Below the pieces are notes generated by a model, which was not told the DNA's origin, ran no database searches, and was given only the letters and a program-made list of their open reading frames with translations. From positions 19,334,598 through 19,398,597 of the forward strand of contig NC_135560.1 in NCBI RefSeq assembly GCF_964340395.1: 64,000 nt of DNA, written 5' to 3'. Positions 1-13,584 of the stretch are shown here, in pieces; within the stretch, counting starts at the first letter, position 1; the number at the start of each line of letters is the position of its first letter. This stretch comes from Glandiceps talaboti. Taxonomy: Eukaryota; Hemichordata; Enteropneusta; Spengelidae. The position numbers were made by a program, and so were the translations under genes.

Positions 1-1
1 C

Positions 2-34
<33 letters not shown>

Positions 35-85
35 CATATACATACACATACACTTATACACTCATTCAGACACACAGATAGATGC

Positions 86-126
<41 letters not shown>

Positions 127-150
127 GACAGACAGACAGACAGACAGATA
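1..150. repeat. CAGA tetranucleotide repeats
   Basis: Two blocks of CAGA units (1-34 and about 88-150) separated by CATACA/CACA-rich sequence. The array continues beyond the left edge. Confidence 0.95.
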
Positions 151-199
151 GATAGATAGGAAAGACAATAGAGACACAGTAGAGGTTTTAGGTTTATAT

Positions 200-267
200 T
201 ACGCACACACAGCACACAACAAACACATAGCACATATACACACAGCACACACACACACACACACAAC

Positions 268-304
<37 letters not shown>

Positions 305-448
305 CACATATACACACAGCACACACACACACACACACAACACAGCACACACACACACACACACATAGCACATATACACACAGCACACACACACACACAC
401 ACACAACACAGCACACACACACACAACAAACACATAGCACATATACAC

Positions 449-483
<35 letters not shown>

Positions 484-500
484 CACAGCACACACACACA
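200..500. repeat. CA microsatellite with higher-order unit
   Basis: CA runs alternate with AACACAGC and a recurrent CATAGCACATATACACACAGC block that appears four times. This gives a higher-order repeat of roughly 65-85 bp rather than a plain dinucleotide. Confidence 0.95.
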
Positions 501-808
501 CTCCTACTGTATCATGTAAACGTGAAGTATTACAAGACAGAGACCATTAAATTATTTGGTTTATTGAGAAAGATTTGTTTAACACATTATTAAGTTAAGA
601 AGTTCTACTGATTATGCCTTTAGGTTTGGAGGGACTACAAAGCACCTAATCAAACAAACAAACAAACAAACAAACAAAAACAGGGAATCAATATCAACTC
701 AAAGCACATTTGAAACTAAAAGTAAACCACTACTAGCCAATAAAACCAAGTCTTACATTGACAACAGAGGGCAAACTGAAGTCAAAAGCATTTCATTGGT
801 TGACTTAC

Positions 809-862
809 TTGGCATATTTTGTAGTAGTAGCACCCTGTGATGTTTCTTCATCGTCAAACTCA
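809..862 (-). CDS. Predicted third coding exon of the ARNT-like gene (acidic patch)
   Basis: A 54-nt minus-strand exon with a T-rich acceptor ending attttgcag and donor GTAAGT. Entered in phase 2 it reads G-EFDDEETSQGATTTKYA and leaves in phase 2. RKRK-x-G-EFDDEE-(x)n-TKYA parallels KRR-x-G-x-FDDD-(x)n-SKF in vertebrate ARNT, just before the bHLH. The domains that would prove identity (basic helix-loop-helix, PAS-A, PAS-B) must lie left of position 1. BMAL/cycle is the main alternative, and it matches the FDDE region less well. Confidence 0.6.
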
Positions 863-1589
863 CTGCAAAATGTTAATCAAATAAAAAAAAATTAATAAAT
901 AAATAGCTATTCCTTGCTTAGGAATAAATACATAAACAGGTCATGGCAACTCAAATAGAACTATAAAAGAAAAGGCAAATAGAAATAAGATAATTATCAC
1001 AAAACCATTTTATTGAATTTGTTACTTTTCCAAAACCTTTACTTTTAGGGTGACAACGTTAACGAACTTTACTTCTTAGTCTAGTTCACAAATACAACAT
1101 AAAACATACACAGACAAGACTGACTTTATCAAATATTACAACTTTACTCTCACACTATTGAGATTCAAATTCATTCTCAGCTAACGCATTCCTCAATATG
1201 CCTAATCTATTTCAAATTTTCTTTGTCTTTCAGAAACTGCTATGTAAATTCACTGCTAGATTTTCAAACTCGTGTCCATTTTCCTGTAGTATGTTTTGAT
1301 GGAATATTTTACAAGGTTGATTGGCTATGTTAATGTAAATTGTGATGGCGTCCTAAGTTTTGAAGGTCTTAATACACAGTGACATGATGTGAATGCATGC
1401 TTTTTATAACTGTAGTCATTACGTGACTACATACAACTTCAAGGTTACTAATGATGATGTCTCTGCCAACAAATGTAATGAAGGAACAATGGATAATGTA
1501 TGCAAGGTCATCCCTTAGGACACATACCATTAGAATTAAATGATCTTGTTAATTATGCATGTACAATATGTATATATGTGTCTGCATGT

Positions 1590-1719
1590 ATATTGTATGT
1601 ATATATGTGTATGTGTGTATGTGTGTATGTATGTATGTATGTATGTATGTATGTATGTATGTATGTATGTATGTATGTATGTATGTGTGTATGTGTGTAT
1701 GTGTGTATGTGTGTATGTA

Positions 1720-1756
<37 letters not shown>

Positions 1757-1946
1757 ATGTAGGTAGGTAGGTAGGTATGTATGTATGTATGTATGTATGC
1801 GTATGTATGTATGTATGTATGTATGTATGTATGTATGTATGTATGTATGTATGTATGTATGTATGTATGTAGGTAGGTAGGTAGGTAGGTAGGTAGGTAG
1901 GTAGGTAGGTAGGTAGGTAGGTAGATGTAGGTAGGTAGGTAGATAG
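1590..1946. repeat. TATG/TAGG tetranucleotide array
   Basis: A block of GTAT/TATG units with TGTG interruptions, then GTAG units (from about 1871) to about 1946. Open frames in it are period artefacts. Confidence 0.95.
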
Positions 1947-4789
1947 ATATGTTTGTATTCATTTATTTACAGTTGTTCCATATAATTGGCACTGTTCAAG
2001 AAAACCTCCATCCAACAGGGATAAGCATGGGGTTAGCTCAGTGTCAAAACTGGACTGGCATTAATATTTTTGCAGTATGTGCTCTAGCAGCAATGCCAAC
2101 ATCCCTATGCTCAGACCAGGTTTAACCCAGTATTAGCATCAGATTTACATTGGGCTAAGAAATCAATATGGGATTATTGAGCTGTACTGTATCCCATTTT
2201 GTATAGTTTACGACAAAAGCACAACAAATTTGCAAATGAAGAAATCAAATAATTTATCAGCTGACTTGAGAGTCATTTTTAACGTTGTTAAATTATTCAA
2301 CAACTATCCTTTCCTTCAAAAGAAAAACAATACAAAATAAATAACAAATTTTGACCTCATAAATATGATTTAAACGGAACCTTCCAGTCAATCAATGAGT
2401 AAGGTTTTTTTCATCAGCCTAAGGGGTCAGTAAGCTGCTTTTGTCATCACTTGTCATTATGCACTGACAACCATTAAACCACCCACATTTGATGATGTTC
2501 CCATGTCAGTCATAAATATGGAGACTTCTCCAAATGTTTACATTCCGTGGAATTTTTAATTACAATCCAAGCAGCCATATAATTTCTTGCCAGAGGGTAG
2601 AATAAGCTAGCCAACAGAACAGAACGTTAGCAACCATATAGTACAGTATATATGCTATATTGACTTCATGGAAATAAACCTATCGTAATGTATGGATAAT
2701 CTATATTGTGACGACCTTGGCTCGTCTTACAAAGATTATTCATAAATGACATGCTTCATACAAAATTGATCAATATATTCATATTTATGATTACGATGAC
2801 CTTCTATTAGAGAGTATATAACAATTAAAAGATGGCTGACATAGCCTATCAGATGTCAGGTAATTATAATATCAAAGTTAGACAAGTACATATCATTTCA
2901 TAATATTTGCTTATACACTCATATTTTTTTGAACAAAGAAAGAATTATAATAGTTTTAATTTAGTTCCGCTATTGCTAGATTTTTAGCTCCAACATGATG
3001 GAGAGTTTAGATGTTGATTATAACAGGTGATGATGATACCAGGGAATATCAATAAATCTCAACTTTTGGATGTTATCATATACCCAGTATCACTTCCAAA
3101 GCAATGCAATGGAAAGCACATGCATTGAATCCGGGTAATAATTTTCTGTATATCGCCCCAGCACATTTTGCCCAAATATGGTAAGTGGCGCACTTATCGA
3201 TATCCATTCGCACAGTGATTTAACTTGGTTAATTTATTAACTGTTTTTACGTTTTGCAAAAAACCCCAAAACATTTCACTGTCAATGTACGTGGTTGTGT
3301 GATTCAGGTGATATTTCCATTCCACTACACTGGGTATATGATACAATAAACTGCATTGTACTATACATGTACACTGCAGCACAACCTACAGAACAGAGCA
3401 AATTCAATACAGTACAGCACAGTACAACATATGCTACAAGTACAACATGCTATAAGAGTGAATGTTCACCCAAATGAATTTAATGAGCTATAGTTCTGAG
3501 TACTTTGGAATATTTAGGTCTAGATAGTAATTTAGTAACATATGGTTATTTAGTATTTCAAACTTACAGTTCTTCTTGAAAAGACAAATAGTATAATGTA
3601 CGGGGTGTTATTTCTTGTGAACACAACAAAATATTTTATCCTGCAAATAAATTCCCATTCTACCATCAGCTGAACAGGTTAGCAAGTTGAACTAAAACAT
3701 ATTTCAACTATAGCATTATCTTATATACAACCATGTACCATTCTATTTCACATACAGACCAAAATTCAATTTTTTTGACAAAATAAGTAAGATGTTTTCA
3801 GAACAGCTATGGGCTATGCAAAATGCATTTAAAATTTACTTTTTACAAAATTACATGCTACAAAGAAATTTAACAGAAAAACAATACACACAATACTTTA
3901 AAAATACTACAAGTTAGATGAACTCAGCCTTCAATGTTAACAGCTAGTACTCCTAGTTGGAACTACGAATTCATATTATAGCTCAATTATGGTATTGATT
4001 TATGGTAAAATATTCTGATTTCAAAATATAAAAGACCAACTAATGTGATTTGATGGGATCACAAGTGAGAAAGTCATCCAACAGAATATGAAACAAAACT
4101 GCCCCAAAAGACAAATATTATAGCCTGCATAATCAATATGGTTTTGTTTTTATCACACAGTGGGGAGCTTTTAATAAGGTATCACTTCACATACCAAATT
4201 TGAGAATGTTTTCCCTTCCTATCAAATATATGTCTAATGTAATTCCTCAAATTTTACGTTGAAAAAATAATTCTAAGTAATATTGCACAATTTTTTGAAC
4301 TCTTCAGATACTCTACATAAATTTGAACAAAATTTTTTTAAAAACTTTAAATCTAAATAAAAATTTCTGAAAATTACAAGATTTATAATTTTTTTTTACA
4401 AAAACCAGCAATGTTATAAATAAAAGCTAGAAGTATAGTAGCGACAATTGGCCACACATCAAAGCTATTTTTTTCACAGTGAGTGAGTAATTTGTATTCC
4501 ATGGATATAATCTCCTTATGGCTCTGTCGTCTACCTCTTTACCAGGTTATAATGGAAATACTACATGCCACTTGAGGTCAAAGGTTAATCCCGCCTTGAG
4601 CTGTCTGGAAACCACTGTCTACGTCCTATGAATTTTATCACTTGTTTTAAGACATTGTTTTAAGACAGTGCTCAATGTTTGAGATTAATGTTCAAATGCA
4701 CACAGCATTCGTTATGTTTTTTGTACTTGTATTTGTATAACAACAACTAGACTGTGTACTTGCTGAGATATAATATTACAATGTCTGAA

Positions 4790-5180
4790 TATAGGCAACT
4801 AGAAAAAAATCATCAAATATTTTGACAAAAATTTTCAGCAGTAATTTTTTTTATTATATCTGTAAATTTAGCAGTAAGATAGTCACAAAGATATGCACTA
4901 CAGTACAGATATGTAGGTGGCCAGAAAAGGCTTCATAAATATCACTTTGACCAAAAATTTCCGTGACAATTTTTTTTATCTGACAGGAAGATGCACTACA
5001 ATTCAGAAATGTAGTTTCTTAGGAAAAGCTTCCTGAATTATTTTGATCAAAAATTTTTTATTATCATTTTTTTTTTTTTGTAAACATCATTAGTAATATA
5101 CTGATAGTATTGCAAAGTGTTTCTACATGTCTAAAACAAGATAAAGTTTCACAAATCACAAATATCATCTTGACCACAAA
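4790..5180 (+). repeat. Degenerate tandem repeat, about 120-bp units
   Basis: About three diverged copies built on TTTTGACCAAAAATTT, a T-rich run, and AGATATGCACTACAGTACAGA-like then AGAAATGTAG segments. Confidence 0.65.
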
Positions 5181-6129
5181 TTTTGGTATTTAGTTTGTTT
5201 TCCTAAGTTTTTTAAGAGTGAGCCAAGATTTCATAAACATAATCTGTGATATGTTTATGTTTACACAAAGAACAGTATTTCAAACACATTTACATGTAAT
5301 CAGAGTTTCAACCCAAGATTATGGTGTAATCTATAGGGAAACCGTACAAAAAACAAAACAGTTTTACGCTTTTATCCTGTCTGTAACAAAAACCTGTAGG
5401 TTACAGCAGAAGAACTTAATGGACTAATTTGAAATCTGAACAGTTTGGAAACTGTGCAAAGCATGTCCAGATCTGGTCTTCAAAACACATAGTATATCAT
5501 TGCTACCCGAATAGCATTTGCAAAAACACTATCATGAAGACTTCACTGAAAAAAGCAAATACATGGTGACCATTTTTATTACTTCCAAATACATGTATAT
5601 CATTTGCTAAGACCACGCTTGCTTAATACTGACAAATGTTGATGAAAGTAGAACAGAGAACCATCCTCAATTCTCACAGACAAATGTTGGACGACTAATG
5701 TCATCTTCTGACCTGAGACCTTCACGTTTTTCTGCAACCCAGGCTAGAATTATCTACTGCCAATATATGGTACCACTTGAAACTATATAAACCATTCAAT
5801 TGATATTACTGTATGAATATAGTATATTGATTTATTTTAGTGTAGAAAGTCTGGTATGACATATAATTATGATATATAATATGACACTGCTCGCACAACT
5901 GTCAACTCTTTACAAGTACATGTATACAATATATGTTATACACAGGCTGAGGTTAGCCTGAAACCTATCAGTATCATTTTATGGGTTTTCCCGTGTAAGA
6001 TTTTTGACACCAAAGTTTAAAGGGGAACCTTTTTTTAGATTTTAGATAGCAAGGGGAAGTTCCCTGGCTTTCATTTATTTTTGTTTTTTACCTCAAGAAC
6101 CCCTGTATACAGCCAGATATGCGGATGAG

Positions 6130-6355
6130 TTCCTCGGGTGGATTTTATCCTTGGGGACTCTTGGAGAAAAGCCAGGGGAACCTAGGTATTTTTACTGTTG
6201 GCGACCCATGTAGGAAAGCCAGGGAAACCATGGTGGTTTTATTGTTGGAGACCCATGTAGGAAGTCAGAGGAACTTGGGTGATCACCAAGGGAACCCCCA
6301 CATAGAAATCCAGGGGAACCTGGGTGGTTTTTACCGTTGGAGACCCATATTCATT
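6130..6355 (+). repeat. Degenerate minisatellite, about 55-60-bp units
   Basis: Repeated AGCCAGGGGAACCTGGGTGG, TTTTTACTGTTGG and AGACCCATGTAGGAA segments occur four times with indels. The open frame spanning it reflects the repeat, not a gene. Confidence 0.75.
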
Positions 6356-8489
6356 CAGTTTTCTTTCTTATCTACTAAGATCATGATTTCTTGGTGTCAC
6401 ATTCTCTTTCTAATCTCAGTCCAACATATGTCCATCTCAAAAAACAATTCAAATATTATTTGAGGAGAAAATAGACAAAACACTAAAACATAATTAAAAT
6501 TTCCTTAGTTACGGTTTCCTTTCCAATCCCATTGCAGTGTTGAACTGCTCTCAATAATATGCAGCCCATCTCATTTCATATGAACACCAATTCCTATATC
6601 TTGACCACAAAGGAATGTAAAAAAATATCTTGAATTTCCCCACAAGCAATTTTTCAAAACTCTGCCCTCAAAATGATTTTAGTAATGTAGAGATGATTTT
6701 ATTTCAGAGTTTTCTGAATCTGACACTAATACCTCTGTAAGAACCTGTCCTCATCGTATATAATATATGTGTGTGCTTTCAAGTGTATCTGACTGACAAC
6801 ACAGGCCTGACTTCCCTGGGGATGGTCATCACACACAAATGATGACACATGCATAGATGGACAATAAATTACCATACAAACATGTACAAGTCACTAGAGT
6901 CAAGAAATGCAAATATGTTAGGGCTTACACTGTATAAATGACTAAAGTACTATGCTTTTAAAACATTATACTTATGTAATTTCACACTTTCTACTCTGAA
7001 GTGGGTGGTCAGATAATAATTATGGAGTAAAAGAACAGAATATATGCAAAATTTGTAGAAATGTTATCAAAAACAGTTCTTTTCTCAACAGCGTAATAAG
7101 TCTCATGTAAAATTAATAAGTTACAAATAGATTTTTTTCATTAAATCTCTACTCAATGACTTAGTGTACTGATCAACTGGACAGAAATGTGTCTTATAAA
7201 TTTGCATTGCGTATGTATGAATCGTGAAAAAATGTTTCTCAAATCTAACCTGACCTTATGTGAGTGGGAATTTATACTCACAAATGACTCCTCTTCCTTC
7301 TTTGTCATCATTGTACATTCATTATTAAAATTAGGGAGGACATACCTGACGGACACTGAGAAAGGCTGTCACAGTGATAACAATTTTGTCTTCTATGAAG
7401 CAAGGAGAAATCATTGCAGTAAAGTGACAGTCTGTAACCGAGACATTTTTTTTTTCCATTTTGACTTTATCATCGATGTACAATTTATACATAATATACA
7501 CTAATCAAGAAGCAAATCTAAGATGACATAGTGGAATAGACGTGGTCAAACATACAAAAAGGGGATTGGATTGACAGAGTGGTTGCTTTTTATTTCATGT
7601 ATTGGTACCCAAATTGATCTCATATTACCATCTTTATAAATGTATTGTACATTACTGCTGTTACTCATTGCCATAGTCCATATGTTTTTAGTTTGAATAA
7701 CACAAGGATATAGCAATATGAAACAACAGTTAAAACAAGGACCAAATTACCAAAGTTGCCATGGAAAACACAGCTTCTGTTTTATGGCCATAACGAGAGA
7801 AAGTACTGTATACAGATATGTTACAATCATTTTTACTGAGGTCAGATTACTATTCTAACATGCAAAGTGGTCATTTTTCATTACTCAGTTTTAGATAACA
7901 CGTTATCTGAACTGCCATTCTTCAACAATGAAGAAAGAACCTCATACTTAACCTACTGTAAACTACCCAGAATAAAATGATTGAACATTTAAGTGTATAA
8001 GAGTTAGCAAACATAGAATCTTGGGGTCAAAGTTATTCGCCTGAATGAACTAATTTTATTTTGCATCAGTAACACTTTATAGAGCATGGCTTGACAGTAA
8101 TTAGCCATCAGGATTAGTCAATTCCCATGGTGATACAGAAAACAACTTGACATCAGGTGGATAAACGATAATCAAGATGATATGTTGCTAGGCAGCAGGA
8201 AGAGTTCTGTGAAGGAATTCACTTTTGTCAGTAATTGAACGGTTGATTTTCATTTCCCCAAGTCCCATTTTCAGAATACTGCATTCATTGTGATAATCTG
8301 AAAACCTACTTTTGTATTGAAAGAGCATTAAAATATCATTATGGCGTCAAATATCTGATTTGATCAGTCCCATTTGCATACATGAGTGTTGTACTTGTCT
8401 TCTACATGTTTCATCTTGGTGCACTGAGTGTACCTTACTCTCTGGAGAATACACTTACATTTATTCAACTCAAAACTACTGACTTTTTT

Positions 8490-8866
8490 CTATACACCGT
8501 CTTAGATCACACAACATTCAATTAATACAGAGAAAATTTCCAAAGGTTTCTTTTGATTTAAGATTTTGTAAAAGATGTAATTTAGGTTCACTTGATGATA
8601 AATTTCATTTTATTTTTGGATTGTTCAGTTCATCATATTTTTTGTAGTTTCCCTCAATATTACTTTTTTTTCTTTACAAGAAGAGCAGCTGTTAATTGAT
8701 AAATGTCTAAGTATCTGAGTGGCTAGTCTCAATTATAATATGACTATTTTCTAGCTTTTCTCCAACTATTCTGAAATGTACATACAAGCACATTGAACAC
8801 ATGATGGCTGCTATGTTATTAGTAGGTAAATAAAGATTCATTCATTCATTCATTCATTCATTCATA
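8490..8866 (+). mobile_element. Decayed 3' end of a non-LTR retrotransposon
   Basis: The frame around 8519-8650 encodes KFPKVSFDLRFCKRCN then LDDKFHFIFG. This matches the C-terminal R-x-C-x2-C ... (E/D)D-(E/K)-x-H-F motif that follows the reverse transcriptase in many invertebrate LINEs. The sequence ends with TAAATAAAG and a terminal ATTC simple repeat (8837-8865), a typical LINE tail. It is 5'-truncated and not functional. Confidence 0.6.
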
Positions 8867-9477
8867 CATATTGCATCTGAACTTCAGTGACTACATGTAT
8901 TTGGATACAAAGTTGACAGTCTGGAATGATTTGAAATATAGTTTTCATTTCACTATTAAGTGGACTCTCAGAAATTACAAGAGGGCTCAGTGCCCCTGTT
9001 ACATTGCTTTAGAATGCATGTTATTTTCTATACCTAAATGTATGCATTTCATAACAAATTACATGTTTTTGTTTAGTGTGTCATCTGTTTTGTGGGCTTC
9101 TAGACAGATGTATGGTCAGCATAGAACAAAAAAAATAATGCTAATCTATTAAACAAACGTCAAAATATACAAATAATTGGAAAAAACACAAAGACAGATA
9201 TTTTCTACTTACTATAGGCTTTCTTTTTAAAAACCAAGATGACATACAATAGAACATGAAAAGAGGTACTACAAACAATAGAATTTGTATGTTCTATGGC
9301 TAGAGTAGTTTTGATCTTCAAACAAGTTCATTTCAACTGAGAGGCAAGGGCGAAAAAAGGGACTCAAGTCAGCCTACAACTAACAAGCTACCTCCCTCAA
9401 TAGGATCGTGATGTACACAATAGGAATACATGCTTAGAATACTAATGAGCCAACTGAACTCTAGTCAATGAATATTC

Positions 9478-9567
9478 CACGGTTTTAAACTGTATAATAA
9501 ACTATCCTTCCATGCAGTTGGACCAATTCTCACAATAAACTATCCTTCCATGCAGTTGGACCAATTC
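9478..9567 (+). repeat. Two-copy direct repeat
   Basis: AATAAACTATCCTTCCATGC and the following AGTTGGACCAATTCT occur twice in immediate succession, almost identical. Confidence 0.85.
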
Positions 9568-9874
9568 TTAGTTTCCCAAAGCTGTAGGCACTATAATCAC
9601 AAAAGGGCATTTGTTACTTGGTCACACAACACAGCTCTCTGTGTATGATGGAGGGACTGTAGTCACGACAAGGAAAATTTTGACAATGACTCACAGAGAT
9701 TTGTAAAGAATTTGTTGTGATAAGAGGGAAAATTTTGTGTGGAAAGTCTGAAGACAACAGCAATGGAAAGGAAAAGTGTTAAAGTACTATGTGAATTAAA
9801 ATACAGCAATTTTTAAGAATGAATGGGAAATGGTGAAAAGAAAATTATATTATAAAACAACACTACATTAAACT

Positions 9875-10085
9875 ATATGTTATAGGCTAAATTCTGACCA
9901 TAACAGTGAAAGTATCATATGCTAAATTCTGAACACTACAGTGAAAGTGTTATAAGCTAAATTCTGACCATTAGTTAGTAAAAGCGTAATACGCTGAGTT
10001 CTGACCATAAGTGAAGGTGATATATGCTAAATTCTGAAACATTACAGTGAAGTGAAGTGTGTTAACTTAAATTCAGACCAGGCAC
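9875..10085 (+). repeat. Degenerate tandem repeat, about 38-42-bp units
   Basis: Five to six copies of GCTAAATTCTGACCATAACA followed by GTGAAAGT, with substitutions and indels. Confidence 0.75.
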
Positions 10086-10725
10086 TGCAATGTGAGTATT
10101 ACTGTGACCACAACAATCAAAGTAGATAAACCAGTAATTTTTGACAATTAGCGTGAGAGTATTGAGATAAACAAACAATCCTACACATTTCAATTGAATC
10201 TCACTTTTTTGTACGACCTTTAACCGCTATAGTTTTATCATTAAATAAAGTTTCCAATATGAGCTTAATTCCATTCACATCAAGTTATAATTCTCAGAAC
10301 CATTTCAAATTCCTTTCACCATGCAATAATTTAATTATCCCAAAATTATCATAAATTGCTGCAGGACATCATGTATATTTAACTCAACTCTAGAAACAGA
10401 GCCTTGGCTATCATAGACTGAGAAACATACATTATATATATATAGCTGAATTACAAATACTGAAGACAGGCCAACTGGATGAGCTATTTACATGTTGTAT
10501 CTACTGTCCCTCTTACTGTACCTAAATTATCACTTTGCCAGATTAAAGAAATATAAAGGAGGGCATTATTAAGAAACATAGAATTAAAATGGCTGCCCTG
10601 AGTATCACACCTGTACAATTTGACATAAATAGATGTATATACTGTAAGTCAGTACTAACTAACACCTATTTAAAACACTTTCATGATCAATATATTTAAA
10701 TTAATTCAGTTCTCTACTTCATCTA

Positions 10726-10855
10726 GGGATTTTCAAACAGACACGTCTTGATAAAGACTATTACTAAGTCTGTAATTCAAAACTGTGGGATTCACACATT
10801 GGGCTTTAAAGACACAACCAGTGATTTATATGAAACAAGTCTGTTTGAAAATCCC
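10726..10855. mobile_element. Small element with 17-bp terminal inverted repeats (MITE-like)
   Basis: GGGATTTTCAAACAGAC at 10726-10742 is repeated exactly in inverse at 10839-10855. The total length is 130 bp and there is no coding capacity. This looks like a non-autonomous DNA transposon. Target-site duplications are not clear. Confidence 0.5.
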
Positions 10856-10949
10856 AAATGGGAAATATATACAAAATGAACATTGTGTTTATCTTTGATA
10901 TCTGACTATGTTTATACCTGATATTTCAATTTGTTGTTGTTGTCTAAAA

Positions 10950-11045
10950 TAGGGAAGTGAAATTCAAAACGAGAAAATCTTAAAGATTTATACTATTAGA
11001 GAGAGTTTCCCTATATGGCACTGGGATTCATCCTCTCTATGATTC
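10950..11045 (+). repeat. Dispersed repeat, copy A
   Basis: Shares GGAAGTGAAATTCAAAA and GAGTTTCCC...TGGCACTGGGATTCAT with the segment at 14512-14606, about 3.6 kb away. Confidence 0.65.
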
Positions 11046-13310
11046 ATATTGATTATTCACTTTTTAAAGTTAGAATCACAAAATTATTTTATTTATTGTC
11101 GCACAACCTAGAGGTGTGGTGTTCATCATAAAGCAGTCATTTAATACTTTGTACAGTTTCCAAACAAAAGGAAATATTGCATGAAACTTAAACAATTATT
11201 TGAAGTCATGAACTTTTATCACAAATTCAAAAATGGAAAAAAAAAGGGTATTTTTCAAAGATAATTTCATGACACTGTCAATCCAAATCCTTTTTTCCCC
11301 TTAAAATCATGTTGTTATTACACTAAGAATTGTCACATCTCTAAATTGTGGATTGAAATCTCCTCTCCTTCTTCTAATAATTTTGGAGTACAATTACTCA
11401 GACTAATCTCACTTATTCTTTAACGAGATCTCTGACTGGTTCAGAAAATGTCAAGCAGAGATCACAGTGAATTATTGACTAATAAGAATGGCCGTAACAA
11501 AGCTGATTATTCTCCTTCATTTGTCACCCCTCTGACTGAGAGCAGCTGCAGTGTAGGACAGAAGAGAAAGCAGTTTGTCAGTTGTATATGGATGACCTAC
11601 CAGTTGTAGATTGCCCCTGGCTGTCATTTGGAAAGCAAACTAGCAAGACTAATGCCAATGATTAAATGATTGAAAGCTATAATAATGAGTTTTACAGTGT
11701 GTTGCCGTAGGCCATAGGTTTTATATCCAACAATCCAGAATATTATATCTTTTCTTGACTTTAACAATAGGGGAAATAAAATTATAAATCAATAAAACTC
11801 AGATGCTTCAATGGTTCCTTGAGGTTGAGTTTTGATAATGTCTTGCTTCCTCCCCACTAAACATGCCCCACCCCCTCTCCTCCCCCACCCAATAAAAATA
11901 ACCATAAAACCATATATTCATTATCTACCATAGCAAGAATCCATCTTTTTACTAAGTGAAGACATTTTCTGAAATTCGCCTACATCATTGATTTCTATAT
12001 ATTTTGCATCGTTGGTGGGTGGAACTGGGAAGGCGTAAATAGTACATATAAATTATTTGGAACATAAATTTTGTCATTACAGGTATAATTATCTTTGCGA
12101 TACAGGTTGATGTATTCGTTGTAAAAGGTCACTCTGTCAATCTATAATGCATAAGTACTGCATTCAAAGCTTTTATCTAAAATCTAAGTCAATCATAGAT
12201 GTCACAACTTGTTCTATTTGATCAACTTTTTTTCTGTGTTTTTTTTCTTTCTCAACATGTTTATTTTACTGATATGTGAACTCAAGCAATTTGACCATTT
12301 TATTTTGGTCATACTTTTTTAAAAACAAACCATGTATGAAGCACATTTTCAAAAGTCTATCTCCAAAAACCCCCCAAATTTAACATATATATATTTATAT
12401 TCATATACCTATGTGTATACATGCAGGTGTAAACTCTCATCTTAAATGCCAAGTGTTTGAATTGTTGTATGAGCCCATGCTGCAGTGTTTTTCATCAATG
12501 TTGCAGGTATTTGTATTTCGAAGTCCCTGATAAAGCGTACTTCAATTGATGGGAAATCTGGTCAGACATTTACAGTCATTTTTGTACTCATTTAATAACT
12601 ACAACAGATAAATACAATACAATATTCACAATAGCTACGTGTAATTTGCAGCCCTATGATAATTTCAGATACATGCATACAGCAAGCCATTCTCCCAAAT
12701 GAGATGATGTCATCTCTGTCCTCTGATGATTTGCATGAATGTTCACCTCTGACCCAAGATGATTTAAATGATATTGACCTCATTCTGATTGGTCATTTCC
12801 CCCTACATGATTTGCATAAAATTGTTCCTCGGTCCTGGTTGGTCTCAAATAACTGTTTACATCGTATTAATCAGAACTTGTCATTTTGACACTTTAAAAA
12901 ATATTTAAGACTGAATTGATTATTAAAAGTGCTTTCATTTATGAGTTTGGATAGCAGAAAAAACCCATCAACTAATTTATTGAGTAGTACATGTGTGTGC
13001 TTTCATCTAAAGATTCACTTACATAAAATATTATGTATTTCAATATGTAACACGCTGTACAACAATCTTTTGAAGTGAAAGCATTAAATTCTGTTTGAAA
13101 GATTCTCTTGTAATTTGAGGAAAATGTCAGTAAAACTACATACAAAGAGCACCTGCTTGAAGACCACCTGCTGTTGAAATAATACACTTAGCTACATCAG
13201 ACATCAGCTGGTGAGGACACACAGAATACTCTCATGAATAACACTGATGGTGAAATAATCCACAATTTCAAAGTAGTCTTCAAATGAAAATTCATCTGTG
13301 TTGGTAAATC

Positions 13311-13584
13311 ATTGTATCAAATTAAACTTTTGTTCCAAACACAAATTTGAAAATTGTGCCTTGAATTTTCAACTGCATACTTTGTGACAGCCTGATGGAT
13401 TAATAAGAACACATGACCCCCCCCCCCCCCCCCTCTACAGACACCTATAACGCCAAATAACATGTCATAGGTGCCTGGATGTTAGTGGGTCAATCTATTG
13501 ACAGATACTGAAATGTGCAGTCGAAAATTTCAGGTAACAATTTTCAAGTTTGTGTTTAGAACAAAAGTTTTAATGCGATATAAT
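13311..13584. mobile_element. Foldback element with about 66-bp arms around a poly-C tract
   Basis: The left arm 13311-13377 and right arm 13516-13584 are imperfect inverse copies (for example AACTTTTGTTCCAAACACAA against TTGTGTTTAGAACAAAAGTT). The interior carries a run of about 18 C at 13416-13433. No coding capacity; resembles a MITE or foldback transposon. Confidence 0.65.

Larger units (their letters stand above)
1..808 (-). other. Start of intron 3 of the ARNT-like gene, microsatellite-rich
   Basis: If the exon at 809-862 is real, this is intron sequence running off the left edge. It holds CAGA repeats (1-34, 88-150), a CA-based higher-order array (200-500) and an AAAC block (about 650-678). 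No coding signal seen. Confidence 0.6.

Noticed and set aside
7346-7392. Minus-strand exon candidate (acceptor ttcatag, donor gtatgt) reading DKIVITVTAFLSVRQ.
   Set aside because: It has 47 nt, which breaks the phase agreement between the proposed second and third exons of the ARNT-like gene, and a second frame is equally open. No family recognised.
9223-9277. Minus-strand segment with splice-like ends and a short hydrophobic stretch followed by KKK.
   Set aside because: Hydrophobic frames are common by chance in AT-rich DNA; the phase does not fit the neighbouring exon and a second frame is open.
12656-12889. Plus-strand frame of 77 codons with repeated DDL motifs.
   Set aside because: The repeats come from recurring GATGATTTGCAT words; no splice context or homologue is recognised.
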